Below are positions 1 to 12,000 of a stretch of 37,548 nucleotides of DNA, piece after piece (the first letter of the stretch is position 1; each line of letters starts with the position of its first letter). Source of the DNA: Acanthaster planci (lineage: Eukaryota > Echinodermata > Asteroidea > Valvatida > Acanthasteridae); the NCBI RefSeq assembly GCF_001949145.1, contig NW_019091362.1, positions 6,951,862 to 6,989,409 on the forward strand, read 5' to 3'. The notes under the pieces are model-generated. The model saw only the letters and a list, made by a program, of their open reading frames with translations, searched no databases and was not told where the DNA came from. The translations under genes were made by a program, and so were the position numbers.

Positions 1-98
1 ATGCAGATGGCAGCCACGTCATCTTTGCAGCCGCTGATCAGCATGAGTGGGGTGTCTGGTAACATCTTGGCTAGTCCCTTGGCAATCTTCAGCAATAT
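1..98 (-). CDS. AARS2: AARS2 coding exon 18 (partial)
   Basis: Residues 939-970, [20 protein letters not shown] then [12 protein letters not shown], as in the C-terminal domain of AARS2. Acceptor CTTAG at 99-100. The exon runs off the left edge, so the stop codon is not seen. Confidence 0.88.
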   Translation of the reverse strand, partial: MLLKIAKGLAKMLPDTPLMLISGCKDDVAAIC

Positions 99-3000
99 CT
101 AAGATTACAAAGCACGGCGTTAAGGTACACAGTAGCTAAGATGAAAAAACATCAAAAGACTATTAAAGGGGGAATCTCGGGGGTGGGGCTCCATTTCCAG
201 GGGGGGGCACCTAAAGAGTTATGCCACAGTTTCAAAATACAACATTTTGGTCATTTCTTTGATAGGAATTTGCCCTGTAAATTCTTACTGCCACTACCCC
301 AAGGTAAAGTCAAAAGATAAATCTAATTTGCAAGAGTTCCATTTTTTATCAATAAGAAGTTGCCTTTATATGTATCCTTGACTTTGAACTTATGACCACC
401 TGCAAAATAACTTCCAGTTTCACCACACCTGTTACTTTAAAATTCAATCTTGACCTGAAGAACTCCCCCATTCCACACTATGCTTAAAGAGCACCTCTAA
501 GGAAAACATGTTTTCTCTGATTTCATCTGTTGAAATAGATATGGAAGCATCCAAACCAAATGCAGTGTCATTTGTCTTCAGAGCTCAACTATAAAAAGCT
601 TAAAGGGGCTTTTTTTGCTCATGCCAAGATGCAAATTCTGGATGTAGATTGCGTCATTCAGTGAGAACAGAGAAAACAAGGTTTTCTGTGTTCGTAGTGG
701 ATAAACCCTTGTGCATGCCAAACAATGGCTACAAACAATCGCTACATGCGTTATTTGGCATACATAAGGGTTCATCCACTATGAAGACAGGGCGAGGGTT
801 CCCGTCATTTTCTCTTGGCATCTTGGCATGAACAGAAAAAAAGCCCATTTTAGCTTATTATAGTTTTTCATAGTTGAGCTCTGAAGAATGACACTGCGTT
901 CGATTTGGATGCTTCCATATTTATTTGAACGGATAAAATCAGAGAAAACACATTTTCCTTTGAGGTGCTCTGTAATCCATCCCCCAAAATCCCATGGCCA
1001 TGTCTTGAGTTATCAATCTTTCCAAGATGCTTACACCAACATTTGGCGTAAGTAGAAATCAAAGACTATTCATTGCAGATGCCAACCTGGAAACATAAAA
1101 GCCTCACTGGGTTCCTTTGAAAAGGAGGATTTACTGAAGGTCCCCCAGTTTAATACAAAATAAAAAAACTTTTTGGTTTTATGGACCCTGTGTGGTTCAG
1201 GGGTCTAATTTATAACTTTTATAAGAGGATAAAAACATACTGGGAATGATTCACATTTGATGATGTATTTTCCACTCATTTTTTGCAGACAGTTTGGTAA
1301 TTTCTAGGGAAAAAGCCCAAGTCACGTGGAGATTTCCATTTAGTTGGTGTGTACTGTTCAATCGGCCAATCAGGGTAGGTAGTTTACCAGGAACTAATTC
1401 TTTAAGTATCTAAAAGGTTCTCTTCTGGCAAAATGTTCACCATTTAAGCTTACAGACTGCTCTACCTGATAGTGACTAAATTCAACCTAGAAATGTTGTT
1501 TTAGCACTTCCACAAATCAGCCACAAGCAAATTTCAACCAGGTACGAGTATTACATGTAATAATCTTCAATAATAATTTTCCCTGGACAAAATCTTGCTT
1601 TCTCAGGCGACTAGATGCCACAGTTCGTTCCCATGGCGGTAATTTAAAAACATCAAATAGTGTTTGTTACTACCTGCCACTGATTAAATTTACAACTGCA
1701 AATGGAAAAGTACAGAAGAGTGGAAGTTTGTTCTCAATCCTGTAGAAAAACCCCAGAGGGGATATCAGTTTCCATTTAATACTACCTTGACCCTAACACA
1801 TGGTTTCTACATTTGGTAAACAGGTAAAAGAAAAAAACATTTAACTAGGAGACCGGCCTGTTAACGGGACTGCAGTGGAAGACCACCTGCCAAAAAGCAC
1901 CACCAGTTTTGGACACTTGTTTGTATTTGATTACTTCTTGAATATGGGCGTTTCACAACAGTGCACCTTCAAGAGTTTGCAACGCGTTGGCCAATCGCCA
2001 ATCACAATGCGTGAAATCTGTCAACCCAATGCGCATTCGGAAAGGGTGTTAACGGACTGCAGTGGAGGCAATTTTGGACACTTATTTGTATCTAATTACT
2101 TCTTGAATATGGGCGTTTCACAACAGTGCACCTCCAAGTATCTGCAACGCGCTGGCCAATCACAATGCACAAAATCTGTTGACCCAGTGCGCATTCCGAA
2201 AGGGTCGGCGGATTTCGCGCATTGTGATTGGCCAGCTTGTTGCAAACTCTTGGAGGCGCACTATTGTGAAACGCCGGTATTAATCACTTCCTACGGATGA
2301 GCAAATTGAGATGTGAACACAGTTTTTTTCCCCATTGAGAATGAGTTCATATCATTACCTTTGAGTTGATTTCACTTGAGACATGTCTGACTACAAAAGG
2401 TGGCACGAGGGCATCGGAGGTTGATTCTAAACAGTCTGTGTAAAGACTCTGAATAATCTGAAATACAAAGAAATATAGAAACAAATAAAAACAGTTGAAT
2501 ATTGTGGCACTAGTATGGCTACAATGCATCACTTCATGTAGAAAGTCAATTTTCAAGATCAAAACTCTGTACTGGATCACAATATTTCCTATTTACATGT
2601 AACATGAAACTGTATTTTGTAATGTGCACCAAGAGAATCTTGTTTGGTGGATACTGGCACCGTATAAATATTCATTATTTTATTATTAACCTTGAAAAAG
2701 TATCATCAATGCAACAATGATTGGTTTTAAGGGGCTCACATGGCATACAATGTACTTTTTTAATGCAGGCTTTGTGACATGTCCAACTAACCCTTATTTC
2801 CATCTCTCATTTTGTAATATTAGGGGCATTGTGGGTTTTGTTTCTTTCACATTCATGTGCAAAGCTGTTGTATAATTTCATTAAAATACCTCAATGTTAC
2901 TGATATTTCCGCTAAATTTTGTCATTCCAGTTTTCAAAGTCAGGTATTACAAAGTGAACCATCAAAGATTACGGTCACGTTCCTTTTCTGCCCATATCCA

Positions 3001-6000
3001 CACAAATCGGATTTAACCACATCATAAAGAGTACTTCGAATTCCTTGCCTGTTTGATCTTTGACATCTCAGCCATCTTTTCAGCAGTTTTAATCTTCTCC
3101 CTCATGGCTTGAATCTGTTGGCTAATGGTTTCCTTTCGCCAGATTTCCAGCCTGGATGTGACTAACGTTGCAGAAAGTGAATCCAGGGACTGTTTAATGT
3201 TTGAGACTTTGGCTAGTGTGTCGCTACGTAGACTCAATGTCAGCTGCGAAAAAGAAAGATTAATACACAGATGAAATTTGGATTTGCTCGTTTTCCTCTT
3301 TTTATTTGCCTATGTTATTTGAATTTCAATTTCATTCCAATTCCAGACATAGCACGAAACATGTCACATGTCAAATTTGTATTTATATTTACCTATGTTG
3401 TTGGAATTCCATTTCATAAAGACAAAGGACAACACATACATTACCTTGTTAAAGTTGTTAGCTATTCAACTTTTGGGAAATACCACTAGATCTGGATGAA
3501 ACCAAAAGGACGATTTCAGAGGATTTTGGAAAGTCTCAGGAGTTAAAGATTACAAAAAAGGACCATAACCCCAGGCAAAACATGCTGGATAAAATCCCTT
3601 AGAAACAGTAAACATATCCTAATGTTGGCTTGAGCTGGATTCAGATGAGAAATAGCAGGAGAGAAAAGAGACCGATTTCTCGGAGCTGCTATTGCTTTCA
3701 AAGTATGGAAACTATCTGCTTAGCAAGAACAGGTTACCAGCAAAATGCCACACACAACGTGTACTGCCTGTGACTGGTTTCCCGTTAATTTTAGCTTAGC
3801 AGTATTTCCTTCTAGCAGCTCCTGGGGGCACTGCAACCTAAGTCAGCACCACCATGTTGACCTGACTGAGTTGAGCCACTTTAAGTCATTCACCTGGTTA
3901 TCCACTTCTGCCAGCCGTTGTTGTAAGGTATTGGCAACATAGTCAGCCGACTGTGCATCGTTGCCCGTGATGGCAGTGAGTCTTCGGACACCGGCACTAA
4001 CCTGCCGCTGAGCAGTGATTAAAAGCCTCTTGATGTGGCCAGTATTGCACACATGACTGCACAAGTTAAAAAAACAATTGATTCAGATTACTGCAAAGCA
4101 AAAACAGATAAAGTAATATTTGAAATGATAAAAGTAAACATACCCAATTTGATAGATAACTGCTCATCACTTTAAACTTTCCAAGTTTATTTTCGTATCT
4201 TATTCCCTTAAAAAGAAACTATTGAACTCACTGATTTGGACAACTTGATAGTTTATGAAAACTTATCTTTTTCAATCATATTATACTTCAATTCCACAGC
4301 AGCCTCTTAAATATGAACATACAAATTTGAATATTTTACAAATTTTGTGAATTTTAGCAACTCGTGAGCTCAAATGTCTGTATACATTTCAAAAATGTAA
4401 AAGTGCAGAGGTAAACAATCATTTTAAAATTTAAAAAAAAAAGATAAAAAAACTTGTGGCGAAATTCAACAAAACTGAACATTTTTTATTGTAAATCTGT
4501 GGCTGTGAAAGACTTACATTCCCCCACAAAGCTCCACAGGATACTGCATGGCACCAGAACCTTTAAACACCTCTGGAACAGGAACAGCAACAGAAACCAC
4601 GGTCACATGGTCCCCATAGGCTTCCTCAAACATTGCCCTCACTCCCTCCGTGGCCTTCACAGTTGCCAGGGGAACTTGCCCCCTGTAGACAGGATATTTC
4701 TGGGCAACGATGTCATTAGCAATCTGGGTGACTCGCTGCAGTTGCGTGGGATCCAGGGCACCCTATTACAGAAAGTGGGCCAAACTTAGCAAGTGTTGCC
4801 ATGGCAAAGTGACTCGATGAAAATCAACATCATGTCACTGCAGATCTTTGTTTCACGTGAATTTCACGTGAAGTATCGCCACACATTGAAGGTTCTTGCA
4901 TGTACACTCTATCTAAGGAACTGACCAATGTGATCACATCCTTTACAGCGGTTACTATCTGTCACTGTCAATCACTTTTGATAATGAGCTCTATGGATCA
5001 TCATGCGGGTTTCAGCCTTAAAGAGGTCCATGTAAGTGTCTCAATAAAAAAGCTTTTTACAAATTACTGAACTTAAAAATAATTGCCTTGTTTTTCGTTA
5101 GACAGACACTGACTCCCTGTAGAACCTGTCCTTTTTGGCTGACACTTGAACAGATTGAACTGTTGCAAAGAAGCTGTTAAGGTGTATGGCCAACAAGACC
5201 AATTATTTCTGGTAGATTTCGTTCTGACGCCTTTCCCAACATTTTCGTTCTAACCTCTTTCATATAATCCTTCACTGAGAAGGAATCCACTGAAACATTT
5301 TTGGACTTTAACTTGCAAGGGACAAACAGAATCACACATTACAGACTGGGCTTTACATTCCTTCCAAATTCTCCAACTTTCCTTGAAGGTTTTTAAAAGT
5401 GCTTGCAGGGTTAATAAAATGATTAATGCAAACTTGAATACTACATATAACACTTATGACAAATGCAATACTATTGTGGCACTGCCAAAGGTCGGCTGAG
5501 GTAAAATGACAAACCAAGAAGGGACAACAAAAACCAGGCCTACCATCGCTATGAAATCAAAGCGTAGGCGATCTGGTGCAACAAGTGATCCTCGTTGCTC
5601 GGTTTCACCCAGAACCTCCCGCAGGGCAAAATTGAGTATGTGGGTCGCTGTGTGGTTTCGCATTATCTTCTGTCGTCGAACCTGGGAACAAACAAAAGGG
5701 AACCTAATTTAATGATCCCATCAGCTGTATTATCTTTGAGGAATATGAAGCAACAGTGCTGGGCTACCCTGCGTTGGGTGCACTCTTGAAGATGATGGCT
5801 TGGGTCAGCTTTTTAAAAAAAGGTCCCAAAGGTTGCCGTTTTGTCAACTGTCAAAAGTTGCACAGGCTGCTATATACAACACCAATATGACCAAGGAACA
5901 AGAGGTTTTGTAACAACTTTGCACACACTTTAATATTAGCACAAAGGCATGGAATCAACCACTAGTCAACAAGTGATCAATGTTTTGCCATTGGACTGGT

Positions 6001-9000
6001 TTCTTGACTCACCTTGTTAAGAAACAGCATGAGGTTGTCACCAGGCTTAATGGTTTCTACTGCAGTTCCTACATGTAGCACATAGCCACTGTACAATTGC
6101 ACATTCTCCACTTGAAATACTACCTCCTACAGATATTGACCAACAAATACAAAAGAAACAAACAAGTGGTAATACATGGGATCAGTGTTAGCTAGTTGAG
6201 ACATGTTCCAAGTCGAAACTGCTCAGGACCATCACCAGATTTCACGAGACCATCGCCAGACCTCACAAGAACATCACCAGGCCTCACAAGACCATCACAA
6301 GACCATCACCAGACCTCACAAGACCATCACCAGACCTCACGAGACCATCACCAGACCTCATGATACCATCACCAGACCTCACAAGAACATCACCAGACCT
6401 CATGATACCATCNNNNNNNNNNNNNNNNNNNNNNNNNNNNNNNNNNNNNNNNNNNNNNNNNNNNNNNNNNNNNNNNNNNNNNNNNNNNNNNNNNNNNNNN
6501 NNNNNNNNNNNNNNNNACCAGACCTCACAAGACCGTCACCAGACCACCTGTCGGATTTCAACTTTCAAGTCACAAGCCGTTGAAATGAACCTCAACAAGA
6601 GTATTCCTGTCACTGACCACCCTGCAACTTGTGGCTGGTCTCGTATCTGGTTTTGTGATTGTGTCAACTACAACAAGAACGTCAGCAGCGTTCTCTTGAA
6701 TAAAGAACTTGACTGGACTGGTAGTATCACAGTACCCATGCCTTCTCCAGCTGCTTCCCCACAGCAATCAAGTTGAATCATCCACTTCACCCTCCCATGG
6801 ACTCAATGGATTCCAAACATTATAGTCTTATCAACTTACGGCACTGTGCAACAGTATGGGCTACGGGGAGTGAAGCTGAACAGTGAATGGTAAGTAATTC
6901 TTTTTCTGATGAATTTTGGAAAATTTACCATGGCAAGATTTAAAAGATTGGGGGGGAGGAAAGGGCATAAAATGTCACCCTGCAGAGTCCACCATGTGAC
7001 AGGAAACAAAAGCCAGAATCTCTCAACTTTTAAGCGCTAGTGTCAGGACTGCTGTCCTTAATTCTACTCCTTCCGACATGTTATGGTCAATTCTGAAGAA
7101 TAATGACATGAAAACTAGAAATTGGAAAGCATCAGCTCAGTATACAAAATCAAGTACTCAGAGCTAGGTTGGACAAGGACCTAGAAACACGGTTATTTTA
7201 CCTCATTTTTGACAGAGTTAAGATGTCCCTCATCCCATTCTTGTCCCCCCTGCTCTGCATAGAAATTGGTACAGTCCAAGATGATGCCGCAGTCTTCCCC
7301 ACTGCCCACCATGCTGGCAAATCCCCTGTCAGTTTTTAGCGCTAACACCCGTGCTGATACTGGTGGGAAAACTACAGAAAAAAGTTCATATTGTTTAAGT
7401 GTGACCTCAGGCCAACTCTGGTGAGTTTCTGAAAGGTCTCTCAAGAAGTTGTGCAGCAACACTAGACGATGCTGTATAAACAATACAAACAAGCTGTGTA
7501 AGGACACATCCCACATGTGCCCGGGCTGTTACTGCGCTCGGGGGACAATTTCTTTTGTAAGGAAAGTCAGGACCGAGTTATAAGACCAAAAATGACATTT
7601 TTTGGTCCCGGCGACATTTATGTTTTAATACATGTGCTGTCCTCACAACTACAAAGCAAGTACGTGTAATCCAACACACTGTGTCAAGCCTTGCAAGTTT
7701 CTTGTCAAATAAAGCCATCAAAGCCAGTGAGCTCCTTGTCGCGCTCTCTGATTACGATCGATGTGAAATGAACGAAGGTTTTATCAGGACAAATCAAGCC
7801 TTTATTTGGTTAACATGCTGTCCGCTCTTGGGTTTTGCCAGCTATCGTCAAGGTGTCTCACCGTATTTCCCAGAGTCTGTGTAGGTGAAGTGGTACTTGG
7901 GAGAGTCGTCAGTAAACTTTACTTTCTTCTTCTGCAACATGCTCAGATCGGTTGCATCCAAGCGTATCCGTGGAAGTTGGCCAAGGTTCTTGATTCCTCC
8001 TTGAGATGTTATCTGTGAGATGAATGATTATGAAAACATCTCATTCCTTGAAGGAATGATCAACAACCTATCAAATAAATAACCGATGCCAATGTCAAAG
8101 GAATAATCAATACTAGAATCAATAAGCGATTAAAAATGTCAAGAAATAAGTATTGCTATCAGGAACCTCATTAGAACAACCAATACTTAAATCAAACAAC
8201 AGGCATAAATGAATAATCAATAAACAGTCATTCAACTAGTAGCAATTGATACCAAAGATCAATATCAGTCATCAACAAAAACATCATACACATGATGCCA
8301 CCATCATCGCATCTTACCTCCAGTGCTTTTAACCTTGCTGCCTCGTATCCCTCCATGTCAACCTTAACCCCATGCTCCTCAGCCACCATCGTTGTCAAAT
8401 CGAGAGGGAAACCATATCCATCGTACATCTTCCATGCAATCTCACCTGTATACATAGCAATGTACATGGACATGCAATCACAGTTGTAACCAAATCACCA
8501 TTAGCCAACACAAGTCATTATTAGTCATAACATGTCATCTCAGACATCATAGGTCATTGTAAGTCAACACAAGTCGTCACACGTCACCATTAGCCATCAC
8601 AATTCACCATAAGCCATCTTTAGTCATCACAGATCATCCTTAGTCATTACAAGTCACTACAAGTCATCACACGTCACCATGAGCCATCTTTAGTCATCAC
8701 AGATCATCCTTAGTCATTACAAGTCACTACAAGTCATCACACGTCACCATTAGTCATCACACGTCACCATGAGCCATCTTTAGTCATCACAGATCATCCT
8801 TAGTCACTACAAGTCATCACACGTCACCACAAGTCATCACACGCCACCATTAGTCATCACACGTCACAATAAGCCATCTTTACTCATCATAAATCACCCT
8901 TAGTCATCACAAGTCATCACACGTCACCATTAACATCTGAAGTCTTCACTGGTCACCATTAGCCATTACAATTCATCTTTAGTCACCACAGATCATCATA

Positions 9001-12000
9001 AATCCCCGCATGTCATCAATAGTCATCACAAGTCCTTACACGTCATCACTAGTTATGACGAATCATTGAAACACAGCAGCAAGCCTATCTTAAGGCATTC
9101 ATTCTCAACAAACTGGGGCAAGAAACTCCTTGGTAGCATTCATACTGTATCTTCAATACTTTTAATATGACTTGCGATCTGGGAAGTGATTGACTAGTGA
9201 TTGGATCCTTGATGACGAAAGAAACAGCACTTCAAGTTGTGTAAACTGCACAAGACAAGCATATGCCATTCTCTTTGCTCATAATTTGTTATTTGGACTG
9301 ATGTAAAAATGAACAACCCAACCGACAAAGTGAGTTTGACGTCCCAAGGTTTAAATTTTCTGTAGATGAAATCATTAGAAACCATCACTTTTTTATTCAC
9401 ATATCATCCGATTTGTCATGAAGTCAAACTGTCTGACATATAAACAGAAAAGCAGCGTCTTCTTTTTCACATGCGTGTGAAATTGAGAGAGTAAACAAAA
9501 TGTCACTGAGACTCGATAGGATCCAGCCACAGTGTACTGCAAGAGCAAAAATGACTCACATGGGACCCGATAGCTCAGTGAGCAAAATAATTTGGCTGGT
9601 TACATTTTTTCCAGAGGTTGTGGGTCCCAATCCAACGGTAGCAAGTCTTACTGTCACTGTACCTGTCAGTTTTGATCCTTGTGGCAACTTGGAAATCTTT
9701 TTGGACAGGAATTTCTGGCCCTTTCTCAGGGTTTTCAGGAACTGGCTCTCCTCGGTGTTGATGATGTCCACGATGTGCTGCGGATCCTGCCTCAATTCTG
9801 GATACATAGTTCCCTGTAAGAATTCAATGTGGAAAACATGACACTAATCACGATAAAAGGATGGGGCCTTTAACAGGTGAATACACTGTACAAACTCAAT
9901 CTTCTGATCACATCCCTCTGCTGGTCAAGAAACCCATGATGCATTCTTTGTACTTAAACCATAGAGCTATATGTAAAAACTAGAGCGCTGACTCATGTAC
10001 AAAGCGTTGCCTGCTGGGTGCATTCATTTTTGGCACAAACCCATGGAAAACTCAAATATTGTATGGCTTTTGTACAGTTATTTGCATACCTGCATCTGTA
10101 TTCTAAAACGATATGTCAACAAAGCCGATGTACAAACAACCTGAACAAACAATCAGTAAATGGGCGTTTCAGTTTGCTATGGGAAAAAACACAAACGCGT
10201 GCGTCGTATGCACTGCAGATAATTTTGCCGAGACTTTTTTAATCAGATTGTATCAGCAGACACTGCCCGTTGCATTCGGAGTGCATAATTTGATATTCAT
10301 TCAATCTGATTTCAAATGTTCTACTAGCAGGAACATGGAATCTACACCCAGATCTATGACTGCAACATGCAAGATACATCAAGCCTATTGTAAAGTCACA
10401 CAGGCTGGGCTCTACCTTCTTCACTCTGTTAATGCTGGCTTACCAAAGAGTCCACGACCGTGGGAACCAGACTAGCCAGGAGTCCTGGAGGACCCTTCAG
10501 TTTCTCGGTTGCATACCGGACAGCTCTACGGATGACTCTCTTCAGCACGTACCTAGGGAAATCAAACCCCCTGTTACAGTTGGACAGCCACTGCATTTCT
10601 TCCAGATTTACACAACCAATGGCCTGCACCTTACTGATAAATGGCAAATTCGTTGACACAGATGAGGAATGCTCCAGACAAACTGTACTGGGTAAAGATA
10701 TGGAGCTAACTGAAATGACGTGAGCTTTAGATAATGTAACATACAATTAGAACTTGAGGATATTTCAGCAAATACCTGGAAATTTGGCAATCCCTTCTTT
10801 TAGGACCCTCTTTCCTTACATAACGTTAGAGAACTCACATGTCTGTTGTTGCCAAAACTTGGAATTTCAGATTTTTTGTTCATGATAAATGGCCATGTAA
10901 AAATAAGTGTAAAAAAAAATTCTTGTCAATGCTGCCAAGGTAATTTTGGATTGATATACATGCTGTAAAAGGCAAAAAATGAGTGGAAGAAAAACGTACA
11001 GGTGACTTTTTGGACACCTCTACGCAGGTGTCCAAAAACTCATCTAAGTCATCTTTCTCACGAGAACCAAAAATCTTACCCTCGCTTGAAATAGTCGGGC
11101 TGCCCACCATCAGCTATGGCTATTGTCAGCATCCTAGCATGGTCTGCCACTGCTCGATAGGCTGTGTCGATGTAGTCCGGGTCTGCAGCACCAGTTAACC
11201 CACTGTAAGGCCGTGAACCAGACCCCTGCAGTAGGACAATAACCCATACGGTGATTTGAATTCAAAGAGCCACCACATGCAAAGTCATACACCTGTCCAC
11301 AACTACCCATTCTCGTAATGACAACGCAGAAACTTCAACACAGAGCAAGTTTATCAACAACTTGATTTTCCCTGTCAACCTGTGCAGAAAATTTATCCTT
11401 TGCATCGGGCAAACTCCGCAAGTTGACAAATGGCTATGGCTGAAACTTGTGCACAAGAGCAGCAATATTTTCTTTCACTTCTGCTTAGACTGCACTTCGC
11501 AAAACTGGGGGGGGGTATTGACATGCAGGAGTAGAGCTGACTGCAAGAAAAACATTAGTTATTGAGGATGAACACAGCTTAAGAAGTCCTTAATATCCAG
11601 GGTTAACAAGCCAGATTTCAAAGTGCCAACGCCAGTAGCTTCTTGCGTGGAGTGTGAAAGAACGTTCCACTCACGGACTGTATGTGGAACAAAGGGATAC
11701 ACATGTATTTGTAAGAGTCCTATTGATGTAAGTGGGTGTGAACGTGGAAGCACATGGAGGTGCATTTCTGGCACCAAACTTTGAAGAAGATACATAGGTT
11801 CTACCATGGTATCATGTGCTCCAAGTTACTTGATGCTGGGTGACCAAACTGTATACGTACAAGTGTACAAAAGTCTTACACACAACGATGCACTAGCCGC
11901 TTCTTTGATGTTTAGTTTGGACGGCTACTTACACTTTCAATCGCCTTGATTAGTGGCAAGAACAAGTCTGTCTCGTAGTTGGAGCTGACTCCCTGAAGTA

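Larger units (their letters stand above)
99..2358 (-). other. AARS2 intron 17, long and rich in foldback repeats
   Basis: This 2.26-kb intron lies between coding exons 17 and 18. It contains two separate inverted-repeat structures (487-971 and 1861-2281, listed separately). The stretch 976-1860 between them shows nothing that I can assign. There is no supported gene on either strand. Confidence 0.8.

Noticed and set aside
1875-2300. Open frame of 141 codons on the plus strand with repeated peptides
   Set aside because: It coincides with a direct duplication whose 165-bp offset is a multiple of three, inside an AARS2 intron. The openness follows from the repeat; there is no recognisable domain.
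4851-4872. Two tandem TTTCACGTGA motifs (E-boxes) as a regulatory site
   Set aside because: They lie in an intron far from any start. Two copies of a short palindrome-containing motif are weak evidence.
6203-6776. Long overlapping open frames across the N gap
   Set aside because: They translate a 21-bp minisatellite and undefined bases. They are intronic and low-complexity.
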